The notes below the pieces were generated by a model. That model saw only the letters and a program-made list of their open reading frames with translations. It made no database searches and was not told the origin of the DNA. This document shows positions 9,215 to 18,044 of a stretch of DNA of 64,000 nt, in pieces. Location: NCBI RefSeq assembly GCF_007679035.1, contig NZ_VEFR01000002.1, forward strand, positions 413,245-477,244, read 5' to 3'. Position numbers and translations under genes: made by a program. Source of the stretch: Agrococcus jejuensis. GTDB lineage: Bacteria; Actinomycetota; Actinomycetes; Actinomycetales; Microbacteriaceae. The stretch's first letter is position 1; each line of letters starts with the position of its first letter.

Positions 9215-9338
9215 GGCATCCCTCCCGGTGGTCGCTTCACTCTCGCGACCGGGGCGGGCGGCCGCGAGCGTCGTCGGTGGGAATGTCGTCGGCGGGGTTC
9301 GACAGGTGTCGGACGGCCGGTCGGGGTCGGCTCGTCGG

Positions 9339-9372
9339 GCGTCGGCGCGCGTCAGGCGTCGGCGCGCGCCAG
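9339..9372. repeat. Tandem 17-bp duplication at a stop codon
   Basis: Two copies of GCGTCGGCGCGCGYCAG lie back to back (9339-9355 and 9356-9372), differing at one base. They span the stop codon of the alpha/beta hydrolase, so the last codons of that gene are repeated just past its end. This looks like a small slippage duplication. Confidence 0.7.
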
Positions 9373-10278
9373 CAGGGTCTCGACGATGCGGCGGCGCGCG
9401 TCGGGGTGCGAGAAGCCGTGGTGCCCGTAGGAGAAGTGGTGGAAGCGGGCGTCGGGGTTGCGGTCGGCGAGCACGAGCGCGAATGGCGCCTGCACGTCCT
9501 GCACGCCGCAGAACAGGTCGAGCGGCACGGGGATCGCGAAGTGGTCGAAGCCCCAGGGGCGGCCGGCGAGCCGCAGCTCGGCGAGCATCGCGTCCTTCCC
9601 CGCGCGCTCCCGCTGCATCCTGCGATGGAGGGCTGCGACGTCGGGCTCGGTGCCCGGCGGCGGCCCCACGAGGTCGGGGTCGACGAACCGCGAGCCGCGG
9701 GCGGGCGGCCGCGCGTCGTCGACCGGCCCGCGCGGCGTCGCGGCGTGATCCATGGCGGCGAGCAGGCGTGGCGCGTGGCGCAGCAGCCGGTACGCGACTG
9801 CCGCAGCCCGCGACGACACGGTGCGCGCGAGCGGGTCGAACCACGGCAGCGTCGGGTTGATGGGGGCCACGCTGCGCACGCGATCCGGCAGACCCGCTGC
9901 GAGCGCCATCGTCATGAGGCCGCCGTTCGACTCGCCGAAGACCGACACCGCGTCGATGCCCAGCGCGTCGAGCAGCTGCGCCGCGTCGTCGGCGTAGGCG
10001 ACCGCGGGGCGCTCGGGTGCGAGCGTCGAGCCACGCGCGCCGGGACGGTTCGTCGCGATGAGCCGCACGCCGTGCTGCACGGCCTCGCGGTGGAAGATGC
10101 CGCCCTCGATGCTCGTCGAGCCGCCGCCGTGCAGGTACAGCACGGGTCGGCCGTCGGGCACGCCGAACTCCTGCCACGTCGCGGTGCGCCCGTCGGCCAG
10201 CGTCGTCGAGCGCAGCGGCGGGTCGACGAGCGGGATGTCGACGGTCGCGCCGTCGTCGGCGGGACGCTGCTCAGGCAT
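9352..10278 (-). CDS. Alpha/beta hydrolase
   Basis: This 308-residue alpha/beta-hydrolase-fold protein has LYLHGGGS (oxyanion HG motif), a nucleophile elbow FGESNGG, and a C-terminal SYGHHGFSHPDA region where the catalytic histidine is expected. FCGVQDVQAPF fits the acid loop. The substrate is unknown; the family includes esterases and epoxide or peptide hydrolases. The start MPEQRPADD at 10278 overlaps the last codons of the upstream transporter (ATGCCTGA), indicating translational coupling, so it may act on what that transporter brings in. The longer upstream open frame is the transporter's Ala-rich tail in another frame and is rejected. Confidence 0.82.
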   Translation of the reverse strand: MPEQRPADDGATVDIPLVDPPLRSTTLADGRTATWQEFGVPDGRPVLYLHGGGSTSIEGGIFHREAVQHGVRLIATNRPGARGSTLAPERPAVAYADDAAQLLDALGIDAVSVFGESNGGLMTMALAAGLPDRVRSVAPINPTLPWFDPLARTVSSRAAAVAYRLLRHAPRLLAAMDHAATPRGPVDDARPPARGSRFVDPDLVGPPPGTEPDVAALHRRMQRERAGKDAMLAELRLAGRPWGFDHFAIPVPLDLFCGVQDVQAPFALVLADRNPDARFHHFSYGHHGFSHPDARRRIVETLLARADA

Positions 10279-11827
10279 CGGGATCGCTCCTCGGGTCGCG
10301 GCGGAGGGAGGTATCGGCTGCGGTCGCGGCGGGTGCGCTCGCGTCCGCGCCCGCGGGCTCGGGCTGCGCATCCGCATCCGTCGCACCTGCCTCGCCGGCG
10401 TCCCGTTCGGCGAGCGCGGCCTGCACCTCGGCGATGCGGGCCCGGTCGAGGGGGTAGCGCCAGATGATCGCGGCGGCGGCGAGCAGGCCGACGGCGGGAG
10501 CGATGGCGAAGCCGAGCTTGATGCCGACGATCGCCGGCGTCGTCTGGTCGCCGCCGGTGGCGTCGAAGCCGAAGGCGCCGACGAGGGCGAGGCCGATGGC
10601 GCCCGCGACGCCGATGAGCGACTTCTGCAGGAAGGCGAACATCGAGCCGTAGAGGCCGCCGTGATCCTGCCCCGTGTGCAGTCGGCCGTAGTCGACCACG
10701 TCGGCGGACATCGTGTAGACGACGACCGAGCCCGACAGCACGAGCGTGACGATGGGGAAGAGCACGATGCAGCCGACGAACGCGCCGGGGCCGGGCTCGA
10801 CGAGGGCGAACGCCGCGCAGGCGAGGCCGCCGCCGACGAGGGCGAAGGCCCACACGCGGTGGCGTTCGAAGCGGCCCGACAGCGCCGTCCAGATGGGGAT
10901 GCCGACGATGCTCGTGAGCAGCGACGTCGCGAGGATCGCGGGCAGCTCGGCGCTGAGGCCCAGGTACACGTCGATGTAGAGGTAGGCGAGGCCCGTGCTC
11001 ATGCCCGTGAGCAGGTTGACGGGCAGGAAGGCGGCGAGCAGGCGCAGCAGCGGCGGGTTGCTGCGCATCGCGTCGATCGTGGCACGCAGGCGCAGGCGCA
11101 GCGTCGTCGCCGAGGCATCGGCGGTCGTGGCGACGCCCGCGGGCACGACCAGCACCATGACGATCGCGGCGATGGGCAGCGCGATCAGAGCGATGACGGC
11201 GAGCACGCCGAGGCTGCGGAAGTCGATCTCGGTGGAGTCGGTGACGCCGATGCCGAGCGCGAGCGCCGGCACGAGGAAGAACAGCAGCTGTCCACCGATC
11301 TGCCCCATGCCGCGCCACCCCTGCACGCGGGCGCGCTGCGCGTAGTCGGTGGTGAGGCCGTAGCTCCACGCCTGCAGCGGGATCTCGATCGTCTTCCACC
11401 CGAGGTAGAGCACCGACATGCTCACGCCGAAGTACACGACCGTCGGATTCGAAGGCGGATGCAGCAGCGCCCACATGCCCACGACCGACACGACGGTGCC
11501 GCCGAGGATCCACCGGCGGCGGGATCCGGTGCGCGCGAAGGTGCGGTCGGAGAGGCTGCCGATGAGCGGATACGTGACCGCGTCGAACATCTTCGTGATC
11601 AGCAGCGCCACCGCGAGGCCGCCGAGCGCGAGGCCGGCGTGCTTCGCGTAGACGCCCTGGATGACGCCCTCGGGCCCGTGCATGATGCCGAGCACGATCG
11701 TGGGCAGCGTGAAGGCGATGAGGATGCGGCGCGGCAGCCGCGAAGGTGCGGCCGTCGCCCCGGGCGTCGTCGCGCTCGCCGTGGCGCTGGCGCGTCTGGC
11801 GCGCCATGCGTCGAGCGTTCTCGGCAT
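10271..11827 (-). CDS. MFS/GPH-family sugar-type cation symporter
   Basis: This 518-residue protein has about 12 hydrophobic segments and resembles the glycoside-pentoside-hexuronide (GPH) branch of the major facilitator superfamily. Examples are LPTIVLGIMHGPEGVIQGVYAKH near the start, the loop PLIGSLSDRTFARTGSRRRW (the GPH version of the DRxGRRR loop), and SADVVDYGRLHTGQDHGGLYGS in the second half. It likely imports a glycoside or related solute across the cytoplasmic membrane with a cation. The start MPRTLDAW is preceded by GAGGGGGAG at good spacing. The C-terminal 45 residues are a low-complexity Ala/Asp/Glu tail. It overlaps the hydrolase by 8 bp. Confidence 0.87.
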   Translation of the reverse strand: MPRTLDAWRARRASATASATTPGATAAPSRLPRRILIAFTLPTIVLGIMHGPEGVIQGVYAKHAGLALGGLAVALLITKMFDAVTYPLIGSLSDRTFARTGSRRRWILGGTVVSVVGMWALLHPPSNPTVVYFGVSMSVLYLGWKTIEIPLQAWSYGLTTDYAQRARVQGWRGMGQIGGQLLFFLVPALALGIGVTDSTEIDFRSLGVLAVIALIALPIAAIVMVLVVPAGVATTADASATTLRLRLRATIDAMRSNPPLLRLLAAFLPVNLLTGMSTGLAYLYIDVYLGLSAELPAILATSLLTSIVGIPIWTALSGRFERHRVWAFALVGGGLACAAFALVEPGPGAFVGCIVLFPIVTLVLSGSVVVYTMSADVVDYGRLHTGQDHGGLYGSMFAFLQKSLIGVAGAIGLALVGAFGFDATGGDQTTPAIVGIKLGFAIAPAVGLLAAAAIIWRYPLDRARIAEVQAALAERDAGEAGATDADAQPEPAGADASAPAATAADTSLRRDPRSDPDA

Positions 11828-11963
11828 CGCTCCCCCTCGTCGTGCGACGGTCGGCGTCGTCTCGTCAGCGTACGAGCGGGAGCGGCGGCGCTGCTGCGCG
11901 CGCGGTCGAACGATCGGTGCCGGGTCTTCGACGGGTGTCGAAGCCACGGGGACGGGGCTCACC

Positions 11964-12012
11964 GCTCTTCGAGGTGCGTCCTTCCAGGCTCGCTGCGCTC
12001 GCACCTCAGGAA
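11964..12012 (-). repeat. Diverged family 1 repeat, copy C
   Basis: This is a compound copy. A half-unit GCTCTTCGAGGTGCG (11964-11978) is followed by a reverse-orientation copy AGGCTCGCTGCGCTCGCACC (11986-12005) continuing to 12012. The central GCGAAGC of other copies is GCGCAGC here. It lies 56 bp from copy B in the 288-bp gap between the transporter and the lipid kinase. No gene was seen in that gap. Confidence 0.65.
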
Positions 12013-12067
12013 CCGCGCAGAGTCGCCCTGACGCATTCGCTTCCCCGTCGCGCAGCGCTTGCCCACC

Positions 12068-12106
12068 GCTCCTCGAGGTGCGAGCGAAGCGAGCCTCGAA
12101 AGGAGC
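12068..12106 (+). repeat. Palindromic dispersed repeat, family 1, copy B
   Basis: This 39-bp copy has arms GCTCCTCGAGG and CCTCGAAAGGAGC around the loop TGCGAGCGAAGCGAG. It differs from copy A at two positions in the left arm. It ends 10 bp after the stop codon of the lipid kinase gene, where it could also form a transcript-end hairpin. Confidence 0.85.
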
Positions 12107-12115
12107 CGACCTCGG

Positions 12116-13105
12116 TCAGCTTCGCGGCATCCGCAGCGTGAGCCCCTTGTGCACGATCGTCAGCGAGATGCCGACGATCTCGCCCACGCTGTCGCCGTCG
12201 AGCTGCAGCAGCTGCGGCTCGTCGAACCGCGCCTCGAAACGGTGGCCCTGCGTGTAGCGCAGGGCGTTGAGGTCGGGGGTTTTGCGCAGCACCCAGCGGC
12301 CGGGGCGGGTCGCCTGGAACATGCCGTTCGTCGTGAAGCGCGAGGCGATCTGCATCCATCCCCATGCGCCCTTGGGCTTGAAGACGACGACGTCGAGCAG
12401 TCCGTCGTCGACGACGGCGTCGGGCAGCAGCAGCAGGTTGGCGGTGAGGGTGCCGACGTTGCCGACGATGATCGTGTGCGCCGTGAGGGCGCGCGAGCGG
12501 CCGCGGTCGATGCGGTAGCGGAGGCCGAACTGCGCGTTGCCGAGGATGGAGCGGGCGATGGGGTCGACGTAGGCGCCCCAGCCGATCCGGCTCTTGAGGG
12601 CGGGATCGGTCTCGGCCGCCATCTTCGCGTCGAGGCCGATGCCGGCCATCACGAGGAACGCCTTGCGCGTGATCGTGTCGTCGGCGGCGCGCATGGCGGC
12701 GAAGGCGATGTCGACCTGCCGGTCGGTGCCGGTGAAGGCGCTCGCCACCGCCCTCGGCAGGTCGGTGAGCGGCAGCCGCAGGTTGCGCGCGAGCAGGTTG
12801 CCGGTGCCGGCGGGCAGCAGCGCGAGCGGGATGCCGGTCTCGTGGATCGCCTCGGCGACAGCCCGCACGGTGCCGTCGCCGCCGGCGACGAGGATGACGT
12901 CGGGGTGCTGGGCTGCGGCGTCTCGGGCGGCGTGCGCGCCCGCGTCGTGCTCGCCGGTCTCGAACCAGAGGGAGGGCGCCCAGCCGTGCTGCTGTTCGGC
13001 TTGCTCCACCGCTTGCCGCAGCTTCGCGACGGGCACCTTCACCGGGTTGTGCACGATCGCGGCGACGCGACCCTCGGGGGTCGGTTCGGTCGCGTCGTCT
13101 GCCAC
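12116..13105 (-). CDS. Diacylglycerol/lipid kinase family protein
   Basis: This 329-residue protein belongs to the DagK/YegS lipid kinase family. VAAIVHNPVKV starts the catalytic domain, VILVAGGDGTVRAVAEA is the signature GGDGT nucleotide-binding motif, and PLALLPAGTGNLLARNL is the second conserved block. A C-terminal beta-sandwich includes LLDVVVFKPKG. It would phosphorylate a membrane lipid such as diacylglycerol or a related prenol. The start is a GTG (13105), giving MADDATEP; no strong ribosome site is visible, so the exact start is moderately sure. The lipid substrate is not identifiable. Confidence 0.9.
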   Translation of the reverse strand: MADDATEPTPEGRVAAIVHNPVKVPVAKLRQAVEQAEQQHGWAPSLWFETGEHDAGAHAARDAAAQHPDVILVAGGDGTVRAVAEAIHETGIPLALLPAGTGNLLARNLRLPLTDLPRAVASAFTGTDRQVDIAFAAMRAADDTITRKAFLVMAGIGLDAKMAAETDPALKSRIGWGAYVDPIARSILGNAQFGLRYRIDRGRSRALTAHTIIVGNVGTLTANLLLLPDAVVDDGLLDVVVFKPKGAWGWMQIASRFTTNGMFQATRPGRWVLRKTPDLNALRYTQGHRFEARFDEPQLLQLDGDSVGEIVGISLTIVHKGLTLRMPRS

Positions 13106-13194
13106 AGTGCTGACGCTAGAGCGTGGGATGCGGTGCCGCGTCTGATTCGCGCATGTGGGGGCGATGTGCTGTGGCGCGTGGCTAGGCTCCCGCC

Positions 13195-13926
13195 ATGCAG
13201 GATGCGTCGGAGATCGATGTCGCGTTCGACGTGCGCACCGATGCCGGCGATGGCGACCCCGACACCACGAGTCCCACGCTGCGGCGCTATCACCAGCTGC
13301 TCTGGAGCAAGCCGCTCCCCGATGGCACGCTCTTCACGCTCGACACGTCGAGCCGTCGTCGGTACCTCCACCACTCCTCGGCGCGTGGAGACTTCTTCCT
13401 GGCGAGCGACACGTGCGTGCCGACGTATCGCTCCTGGCTCCGGATGGCACCGATCATCGAGCGGATTTCCGGCGACGATCTCAATGAGTTCCAGCGCTTG
13501 AACCACACCATCGGCGGGATGATGGTGTTCCCAGGCGAACGTCGCTCAGGCGTCCAGACGCTGAATGGCGCACGAGGGTGGTCACCGGCCATCGGCGACC
13601 GTCTCGACCTCACCCTCGAGTGCGTTCGCCTCGCCTACCGCGGCCAGCCGAACCCGCTCGGCCGCGTCCTCGAGGCGTACTGGGACTTCTTCGCGCTCTT
13701 CGAGACCTTCGAGCAGTACGTCGACTTCTTCCTGCTGCAGGACCTCGTCGACGACGGGGGCAGGGTGGTGTTCATGCGCGACTTCCGCAGCTTCGACGAG
13801 AATCCGTTGCCGGCTGACGTCGACGACTACCTGGCGTATCGCGTGCGCGCGATGGCGTTCTTGGCGGCGCGGAACACGCGAATCGAAGGCTGGGCCAACC
13901 AGACCTCTCCATCCAGCCGCGGCTGA
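13195..13926 (+). CDS. DUF6994-like protein of unknown function
   Basis: This 243-residue soluble protein resembles the family I know as DUF6994. It has a TDAGDGDPDTTSPTLRRYHQ segment followed by LLWSKPLPDG, the core HTIGGMMVFPGERRSG, and EQYVDFFLLQDLVDDG. No catalytic motif is recognised. An actinobacterial -10-like TAGGCT lies about 10 bp before the ATG, suggesting a near-leaderless transcript. It converges with the DUF1643-HNH gene, leaving a 3-bp gap. The family assignment is from memory of its conserved blocks; function is unknown. Confidence 0.7.
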   Translation: MQDASEIDVAFDVRTDAGDGDPDTTSPTLRRYHQLLWSKPLPDGTLFTLDTSSRRRYLHHSSARGDFFLASDTCVPTYRSWLRMAPIIERISGDDLNEFQRLNHTIGGMMVFPGERRSGVQTLNGARGWSPAIGDRLDLTLECVRLAYRGQPNPLGRVLEAYWDFFALFETFEQYVDFFLLQDLVDDGGRVVFMRDFRSFDENPLPADVDDYLAYRVRAMAFLAARNTRIEGWANQTSPSSRG

Positions 13927-13929
13927 CGA

Positions 13930-15300
13930 TCAGCTCGGATCGATCTCGTCCTCGAGCGGACGAACGCCGAGATGCCGCATGCGCTCGGCGTGGTAGCCGG
14001 GCTTGTGGTGCCGCCTTCCGTGGCGGTTGCCCGCTCGAACGCATCCCGGGTACTGCGCCACGAGCCCGTCCCACGACTTCGGCGCTGTTCGCGCTTCGAC
14101 GGCAGGCATGTCCTCGGCTCGTGAGTCCGACTTGATGGTGTTGCACGCGACGTGGAGGGTCGTCAGGTTGTCGTCGTCGCCTGCGCCGCCTCCGCTATGC
14201 GCCTCGACGTGATCGGCCTCAGGCGCGACGGCCCAGTAGGCCGGGTGGACCGTGCCCTTCTTGTAGTGCGCGTAGTACGGGAACTCCTCGGGGAAGACAT
14301 CGCTGATGGCGACCAGGAGGCTCCGCGGAATCACGCGACCACCGCAGTACGTGCATCGCATGCCGTCGCGAACGAAGATCCGCGCCTTCGATGCCGCTGA
14401 GACGTCCCGGGCTCCTGCGGCGGCACCACCGACGCCGGGCTTGCCTGCCAGGGCGAACCGACCCTCCCAGCGCTCACCGGCGATCGGTTGCAAGGCGAGT
14501 CGGGCGGCATCGATGTCGTCGCGGGCGAGGGCCTCCGCGACCAAGGAGAGCGCGTTCGCGTATCGATCCACGGCGTCGTCGGGGAGTTCGGTGACGGCAC
14601 TCATGGCGACACGGTAGCCTTCACCGCCGACAACTCGCCGACCGCCGACACCGTCGAGGAGCCGCACGCTCGCATCGCTCGCGGTCACGTGTCTTGCGGT
14701 GCTGGTGCGCGGCGGTACCGCACGGGAGTCGACGTGTACGACGGCGCCGCCTCCTGCCGCGAGCTTCGACACTTCGATCGGCTGCAGGACCTCTCGGATC
14801 CGATCCTCGAGCGAGCCTCCGGCGGTGCGCTCGTACTTGTCGCTCACGTATCGGTGCCAGCGCGACGGGTGCCGCGGTTCACCGGCGAGCATCCACACGC
14901 GTTCGTGGCGTGAGGTCGCCAACGTGTCGCGCACCCACGCGATCTGCGCGCGAAGGTGGATGCGAGCCGGACCGGTGAGCGGGCTCGTGCCCCACGCTAG
15001 GAGCACGTCATCGCTCTCCTCGAGCAGCGAGACGATCGCGGGACGGGCCTCGAGCCAGCCGGCTTCGCTGGCTCCGACCTCGGTGATGCCCTTGCTGCAC
15101 CTCGTCGGGGTGCTGAGCATGTTCGCCACGCCGACCTCGGCAGCACCGACGACCCCGGCCGCCAGTCGCACGCGCCCAATGGTGAGCGTCCCTGGACCCG
15201 TCGGCGGGTTCAGCAGCAGCGCGCCGAGTCGGCGACCGTTGCTCTGGTCAGCGTCTCGCTGATGCTCGCGCTGCGCATCCGGACCGGCCATCGCGTCCAT
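13930..15300 (-). CDS. DUF1643-HNH endonuclease fusion
   Basis: This single 456-residue frame joins two domains. Residues about 20-180 are DUF1643-like: LGALLLNPPTGPGTLTIGRVR, VGVANMLSTPTRC, LAWGTSPLTGPARIHLRAQI and ERVWMLAGEPRHPSRWHRYV. Residues about 233-456 carry an HNH endonuclease: MRCTYCGGRVIPRS, EADHVEAHSGGG, then DDDNLTTLHVACNTIKSD, with the CxxC, DH and N residues expected for metal binding. HNH proteins cut DNA or RNA; DUF1643 has no settled function. An internal ATG at 14604 (MSAVTELPDD) could start a separate 224-residue HNH protein, so the two might be separate coupled genes. No stop codon intervenes. Confidence 0.72.
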   Translation of the reverse strand: MDAMAGPDAQREHQRDADQSNGRRLGALLLNPPTGPGTLTIGRVRLAAGVVGAAEVGVANMLSTPTRCSKGITEVGASEAGWLEARPAIVSLLEESDDVLLAWGTSPLTGPARIHLRAQIAWVRDTLATSRHERVWMLAGEPRHPSRWHRYVSDKYERTAGGSLEDRIREVLQPIEVSKLAAGGGAVVHVDSRAVPPRTSTARHVTASDASVRLLDGVGGRRVVGGEGYRVAMSAVTELPDDAVDRYANALSLVAEALARDDIDAARLALQPIAGERWEGRFALAGKPGVGGAAAGARDVSAASKARIFVRDGMRCTYCGGRVIPRSLLVAISDVFPEEFPYYAHYKKGTVHPAYWAVAPEADHVEAHSGGGAGDDDNLTTLHVACNTIKSDSRAEDMPAVEARTAPKSWDGLVAQYPGCVRAGNRHGRRHHKPGYHAERMRHLGVRPLEDEIDPS

Positions 15301-15323
15301 CCTGCCGGACGCTGCATCCGACC

Positions 15324-17396
15324 TCAGCGGTGCATCACCGCGCCCGCCAGGAACCGCTCCAACTCTTCCACCGCATCCAACGGCAGCACCTGCGCCACGT
15401 ACATGTCCGGCCGCACCAGCACCATCGCCCCATCCCGCGACACCTCGCGCGCATCGAAGATGTCCGCGTCCATGTCCGTGCCGACCGCCATCTTCGGCGC
15501 CGCCGGCTGGCAGTCGCGTGGGGCGATCGCGGCATAGACCTTCTCGTAGTCGACGAGGCCGAGCGAGCCGGTGCGCGGCAGGAAGATCGGCGGCACGGCG
15601 CCGAGGTCGACGTCCTGCCACGCATCCTGCAGCACGACCTTCACGTCGAAGACCGAGTCGACGTCGGCGTCCTCGGGCGTGAATCGCGAGATCACCGAAG
15701 GGACATCGGCGGCGAACCGAGCGAGCGCATCCCCCGACGCATCCGCGAACGCATACAGCCGCCACCGGCCATCCGCGCGGTGGTGGTGCCCGAGCTGCAC
15801 GAAGTTCGCGTCCGCCACCCGCGCGACGGGATAGGACTTGAAGCGCTTGCCGATCGGGAAGCCGGCGGCGAGCGCCTGGTGCTCGGTCGTGCCGGTGATC
15901 ATCGAGGGCTCGTACTGGGTGCGGAAGCCGTAGAGGAACTCGGCCTGGTCGACGTAGAAGCGGGTCATCTCGTCGGGGTCGGCGAGCTCGGCGGACTTCT
16001 TCGCCATGAGGCTCGACCACTGCTTGTCGTAGTCGATGAGGTTCTGCGCCACCACCTGCCGCTCGGCGGAGTAGGTGGCGAGCAGCGACTCGGGGCTCTG
16101 CCCGGTGAGCACGGCGCCGAGCTTCCAACCGAGGTTGAAGCCGTCTTGCATCGACACGTTCATGCCCTGCCCGGCCTTCGCCGAGTGCGTGTGGCACGCG
16201 TCGCCGGCGATGAAGACGCGCGGCTCGAGCTCGCGACCGTCGGCATCCACCCCGTCGTCGAAGCGGTCGCAGAGGCGGTGCCCGACCTCGTAGACCGAGT
16301 ACCAGGCGACGTCCTGCACCTCGAGTGTGTACGGCGAGAGGATGGCGTTCGCGCGCGCGATCGTCTCGTGGATGTCGGTCGTGCGCACCTTGCCGGCGTC
16401 GTCGCTCGCGACCTCGCCGAGGTCCACGTAGAAGCGCGCCAGGTGCCCGCCCTCGCGTGGGATGAGCAGGATGCTGCCCGCCGCCGACTGGATGGCGCAC
16501 TTCATGCGCACGTCGGGGAAGTCGGAGACGGTGAGCACGTCCATGACGCCCCACGCGTGGAACGCCTGGTCGCCCTGCAGCTGTCGACCCATCGAGCGCC
16601 GCACGCCGCTGCGGGCGCCGTCGCAGCCGACGACGTACTTGGCGCGGATCTGGCGCGTGTGGCGCTCCTCCACCGAGCTGGTCGAGGAGGCCCCGAGCGC
16701 CAGCGAGGAGCCGTCACGAGACCCCCTTCCTTGCTGGTCCGCCGACCCCTCATCCGCCGTCGCCTCATTCACCGCAAGCCGCGCCGCTTCAGCACCGAGC
16801 CCGGTCGCGGCCGCGAGCGCCGCATCCTCCGCCTCGCGCGTTGCCCCGGAGTCGCGGATGGTGACGAGCACGGGATTCGTCGGGTGATCATCCCGCTCCT
16901 GCGACACGAACTCGATGCCGTAGTCGGGCTCGATGCGCGCGGGCCCGTGCAGGGCGGCCTCGGCGAAGTAGTCGAGCACGCGCGCCTGGTTGACGATGAG
17001 GTGCTCGAACTCGCTGATGCCGTTGGGGTCGTCGTCGGTGCGCTTGGTGCGGTGGATCTTCGCGGGGTCGTCGTCGCGCGGCCCCCAGAAGCTCGTGGAG
17101 GTGATGCGGTATGCCTCCTGCGTGATGCGCTCCGCGAAGCCGAACGCCTGGAACGTCTCGACGCTGCGCGCCTGGATGCCGTCGGCCTGCCCCACCTTCA
17201 GCCGTCCCGCGCGCCGCTCGATGATGCGCGTCGTGACGGACGGGTACTGCGAGAGCTGGGCGGCGAGGAGCATGCCGGCGGGGCCGGAACCGACGATGAG
17301 GACGTCGACTTCGTCGGGGATGTCGCTCGAGCGGTCGCCCTGCGCGGGCTGGATGCGGGGGTCGCCGGAGACGTACCCGTCGTGATGGAACTGCAT
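15324..17396 (-). CDS. FAD-dependent aromatic-ring monooxygenase (phenol 2- / 3-hydroxybenzoate 4-monooxygenase type) with an insertion
   Basis: This 690-residue class A flavoprotein hydroxylase has VDVLIVGSGPAGMLLAAQLS (FAD GxGxxG), YVVGCDGARSGVRR (the DG motif region) and FIAGDACHTHSAKAGQGMNV (the GD motif). A C-terminal thioredoxin-like domain ends at ERFLAGAVMHR. It matches 3-hydroxybenzoate 4-monooxygenase and phenol hydroxylase relatives, which hydroxylate aromatic rings using NADPH and O2. A good GGAGG site precedes the start. About residues 178-245 form an Ala/Ser-rich insertion between VTIRDSG and RQIRAKYVVG that interrupts the FAD domain and contains a copy of a palindromic repeat. 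No other aromatic-degradation gene adjoins it. Confidence 0.85.
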   Translation of the reverse strand: MQFHHDGYVSGDPRIQPAQGDRSSDIPDEVDVLIVGSGPAGMLLAAQLSQYPSVTTRIIERRAGRLKVGQADGIQARSVETFQAFGFAERITQEAYRITSTSFWGPRDDDPAKIHRTKRTDDDPNGISEFEHLIVNQARVLDYFAEAALHGPARIEPDYGIEFVSQERDDHPTNPVLVTIRDSGATREAEDAALAAATGLGAEAARLAVNEATADEGSADQQGRGSRDGSSLALGASSTSSVEERHTRQIRAKYVVGCDGARSGVRRSMGRQLQGDQAFHAWGVMDVLTVSDFPDVRMKCAIQSAAGSILLIPREGGHLARFYVDLGEVASDDAGKVRTTDIHETIARANAILSPYTLEVQDVAWYSVYEVGHRLCDRFDDGVDADGRELEPRVFIAGDACHTHSAKAGQGMNVSMQDGFNLGWKLGAVLTGQSPESLLATYSAERQVVAQNLIDYDKQWSSLMAKKSAELADPDEMTRFYVDQAEFLYGFRTQYEPSMITGTTEHQALAAGFPIGKRFKSYPVARVADANFVQLGHHHRADGRWRLYAFADASGDALARFAADVPSVISRFTPEDADVDSVFDVKVVLQDAWQDVDLGAVPPIFLPRTGSLGLVDYEKVYAAIAPRDCQPAAPKMAVGTDMDADIFDAREVSRDGAMVLVRPDMYVAQVLPLDAVEELERFLAGAVMHR
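16673..16725 (-). repeat. Palindromic dispersed repeat (family 2) inside a coding sequence
   Basis: On the minus strand this reads GGTCTCGTGACGGCTCCTCG, then CTGGCGCTCGGGG, then CCTCCTCGACCAGC. That layout is familiar from intergenic palindromes widespread in Microbacteriaceae (GGTCTCGATACG...CTCGACCAGC). Here it lies in frame in the monooxygenase and is translated as GSRDGSSLALGASSTSSV. The resemblance to the intergenic family is recalled, not searched. Confidence 0.6.
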
Positions 17397-17521
17397 CGGT
17401 CCTCCGTCGACTGCGTTGTCGTGACACCGGTTCGCTGCTCTTTATATGAACACCGCGTTCGGCTTACGAGCAATCGTATCTCGCGCGATCCCAGCGAACA
17501 AGGCTCGGCCTCGAGGCCCCG

Positions 17522-17977
17522 TCAATCGGTCAGCGCGTGGGACGCGGCTCGGCGGAAGAGCTCGCGCATCTCAAACGTGCGAGGCGTCTCACCCTGCTCC
17601 ACCGCACGGCGGATCGCTTCGGCGTGCGACGCGGTGAACGCGTCGAGACTTCGATACTCGGAGAGCCTCCGCATCCGAACGCGGTCCGAACTCGATCCGC
17701 GCAATGCGCCCGCCCGATCCATCGCGTGGAACCACGCTTCCATGTCCCGTGGGTCGTCGAGATCGACAGCAGCGCGTGCCGGAGGGATCGCAGGCCTGCG
17801 ATGCGTCAGGCAAAGGTCGCCCGCAAGCCGCGGCGCGAGCATCACCTTGCACGCGCGCGGATCTCCCGCCCACGCCATGACGCAACCGAAGGCGCCGCTG
17901 ACGATGTCCGCGATCCGGCCATCGGTGAGCACTGCGCGACGGTGCACCGTGCGATGAGGTCTCGATCGGTCTGTCAT
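17522..17977 (-). CDS. Small orphan protein with Cys/His residues
   Basis: This 151-residue protein is not recognised. It contains a cysteine near residue 32, DPRAC near 43 and LCLTH near 56-60. That spacing resembles a zinc-binding loop, and LCLTH resembles the xCxxH end of treble-clef fingers; this is an inference. The C-terminal half is charged and helical (RMRRLSEYRSLDAFTASHAE). The start is supported by AAGGAG 7 bp upstream. A riboswitch-like RNA lies about 70 nt upstream on the same strand, which makes it a candidate SAM-regulated gene. The monooxygenase follows 125 bp downstream and might share the transcript. Confidence 0.6.
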   Translation of the reverse strand: MTDRSRPHRTVHRRAVLTDGRIADIVSGAFGCVMAWAGDPRACKVMLAPRLAGDLCLTHRRPAIPPARAAVDLDDPRDMEAWFHAMDRAGALRGSSSDRVRMRRLSEYRSLDAFTASHAEAIRRAVEQGETPRTFEMRELFRRAASHALTD

Positions 17978-18044
17978 GAGGTCGCTCCTTCAGCGGGCGA
18001 TCTCATCGACCGCCGAGGTGCCGCGCACGGAAGCGAGCGGCCGG

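Noticed and set aside
15330..17957. An 875-codon plus-strand frame opposite the monooxygenase
   Set aside because: It is a high-G+C antisense shadow; the opposite strand encodes a complete flavin monooxygenase with all family motifs.
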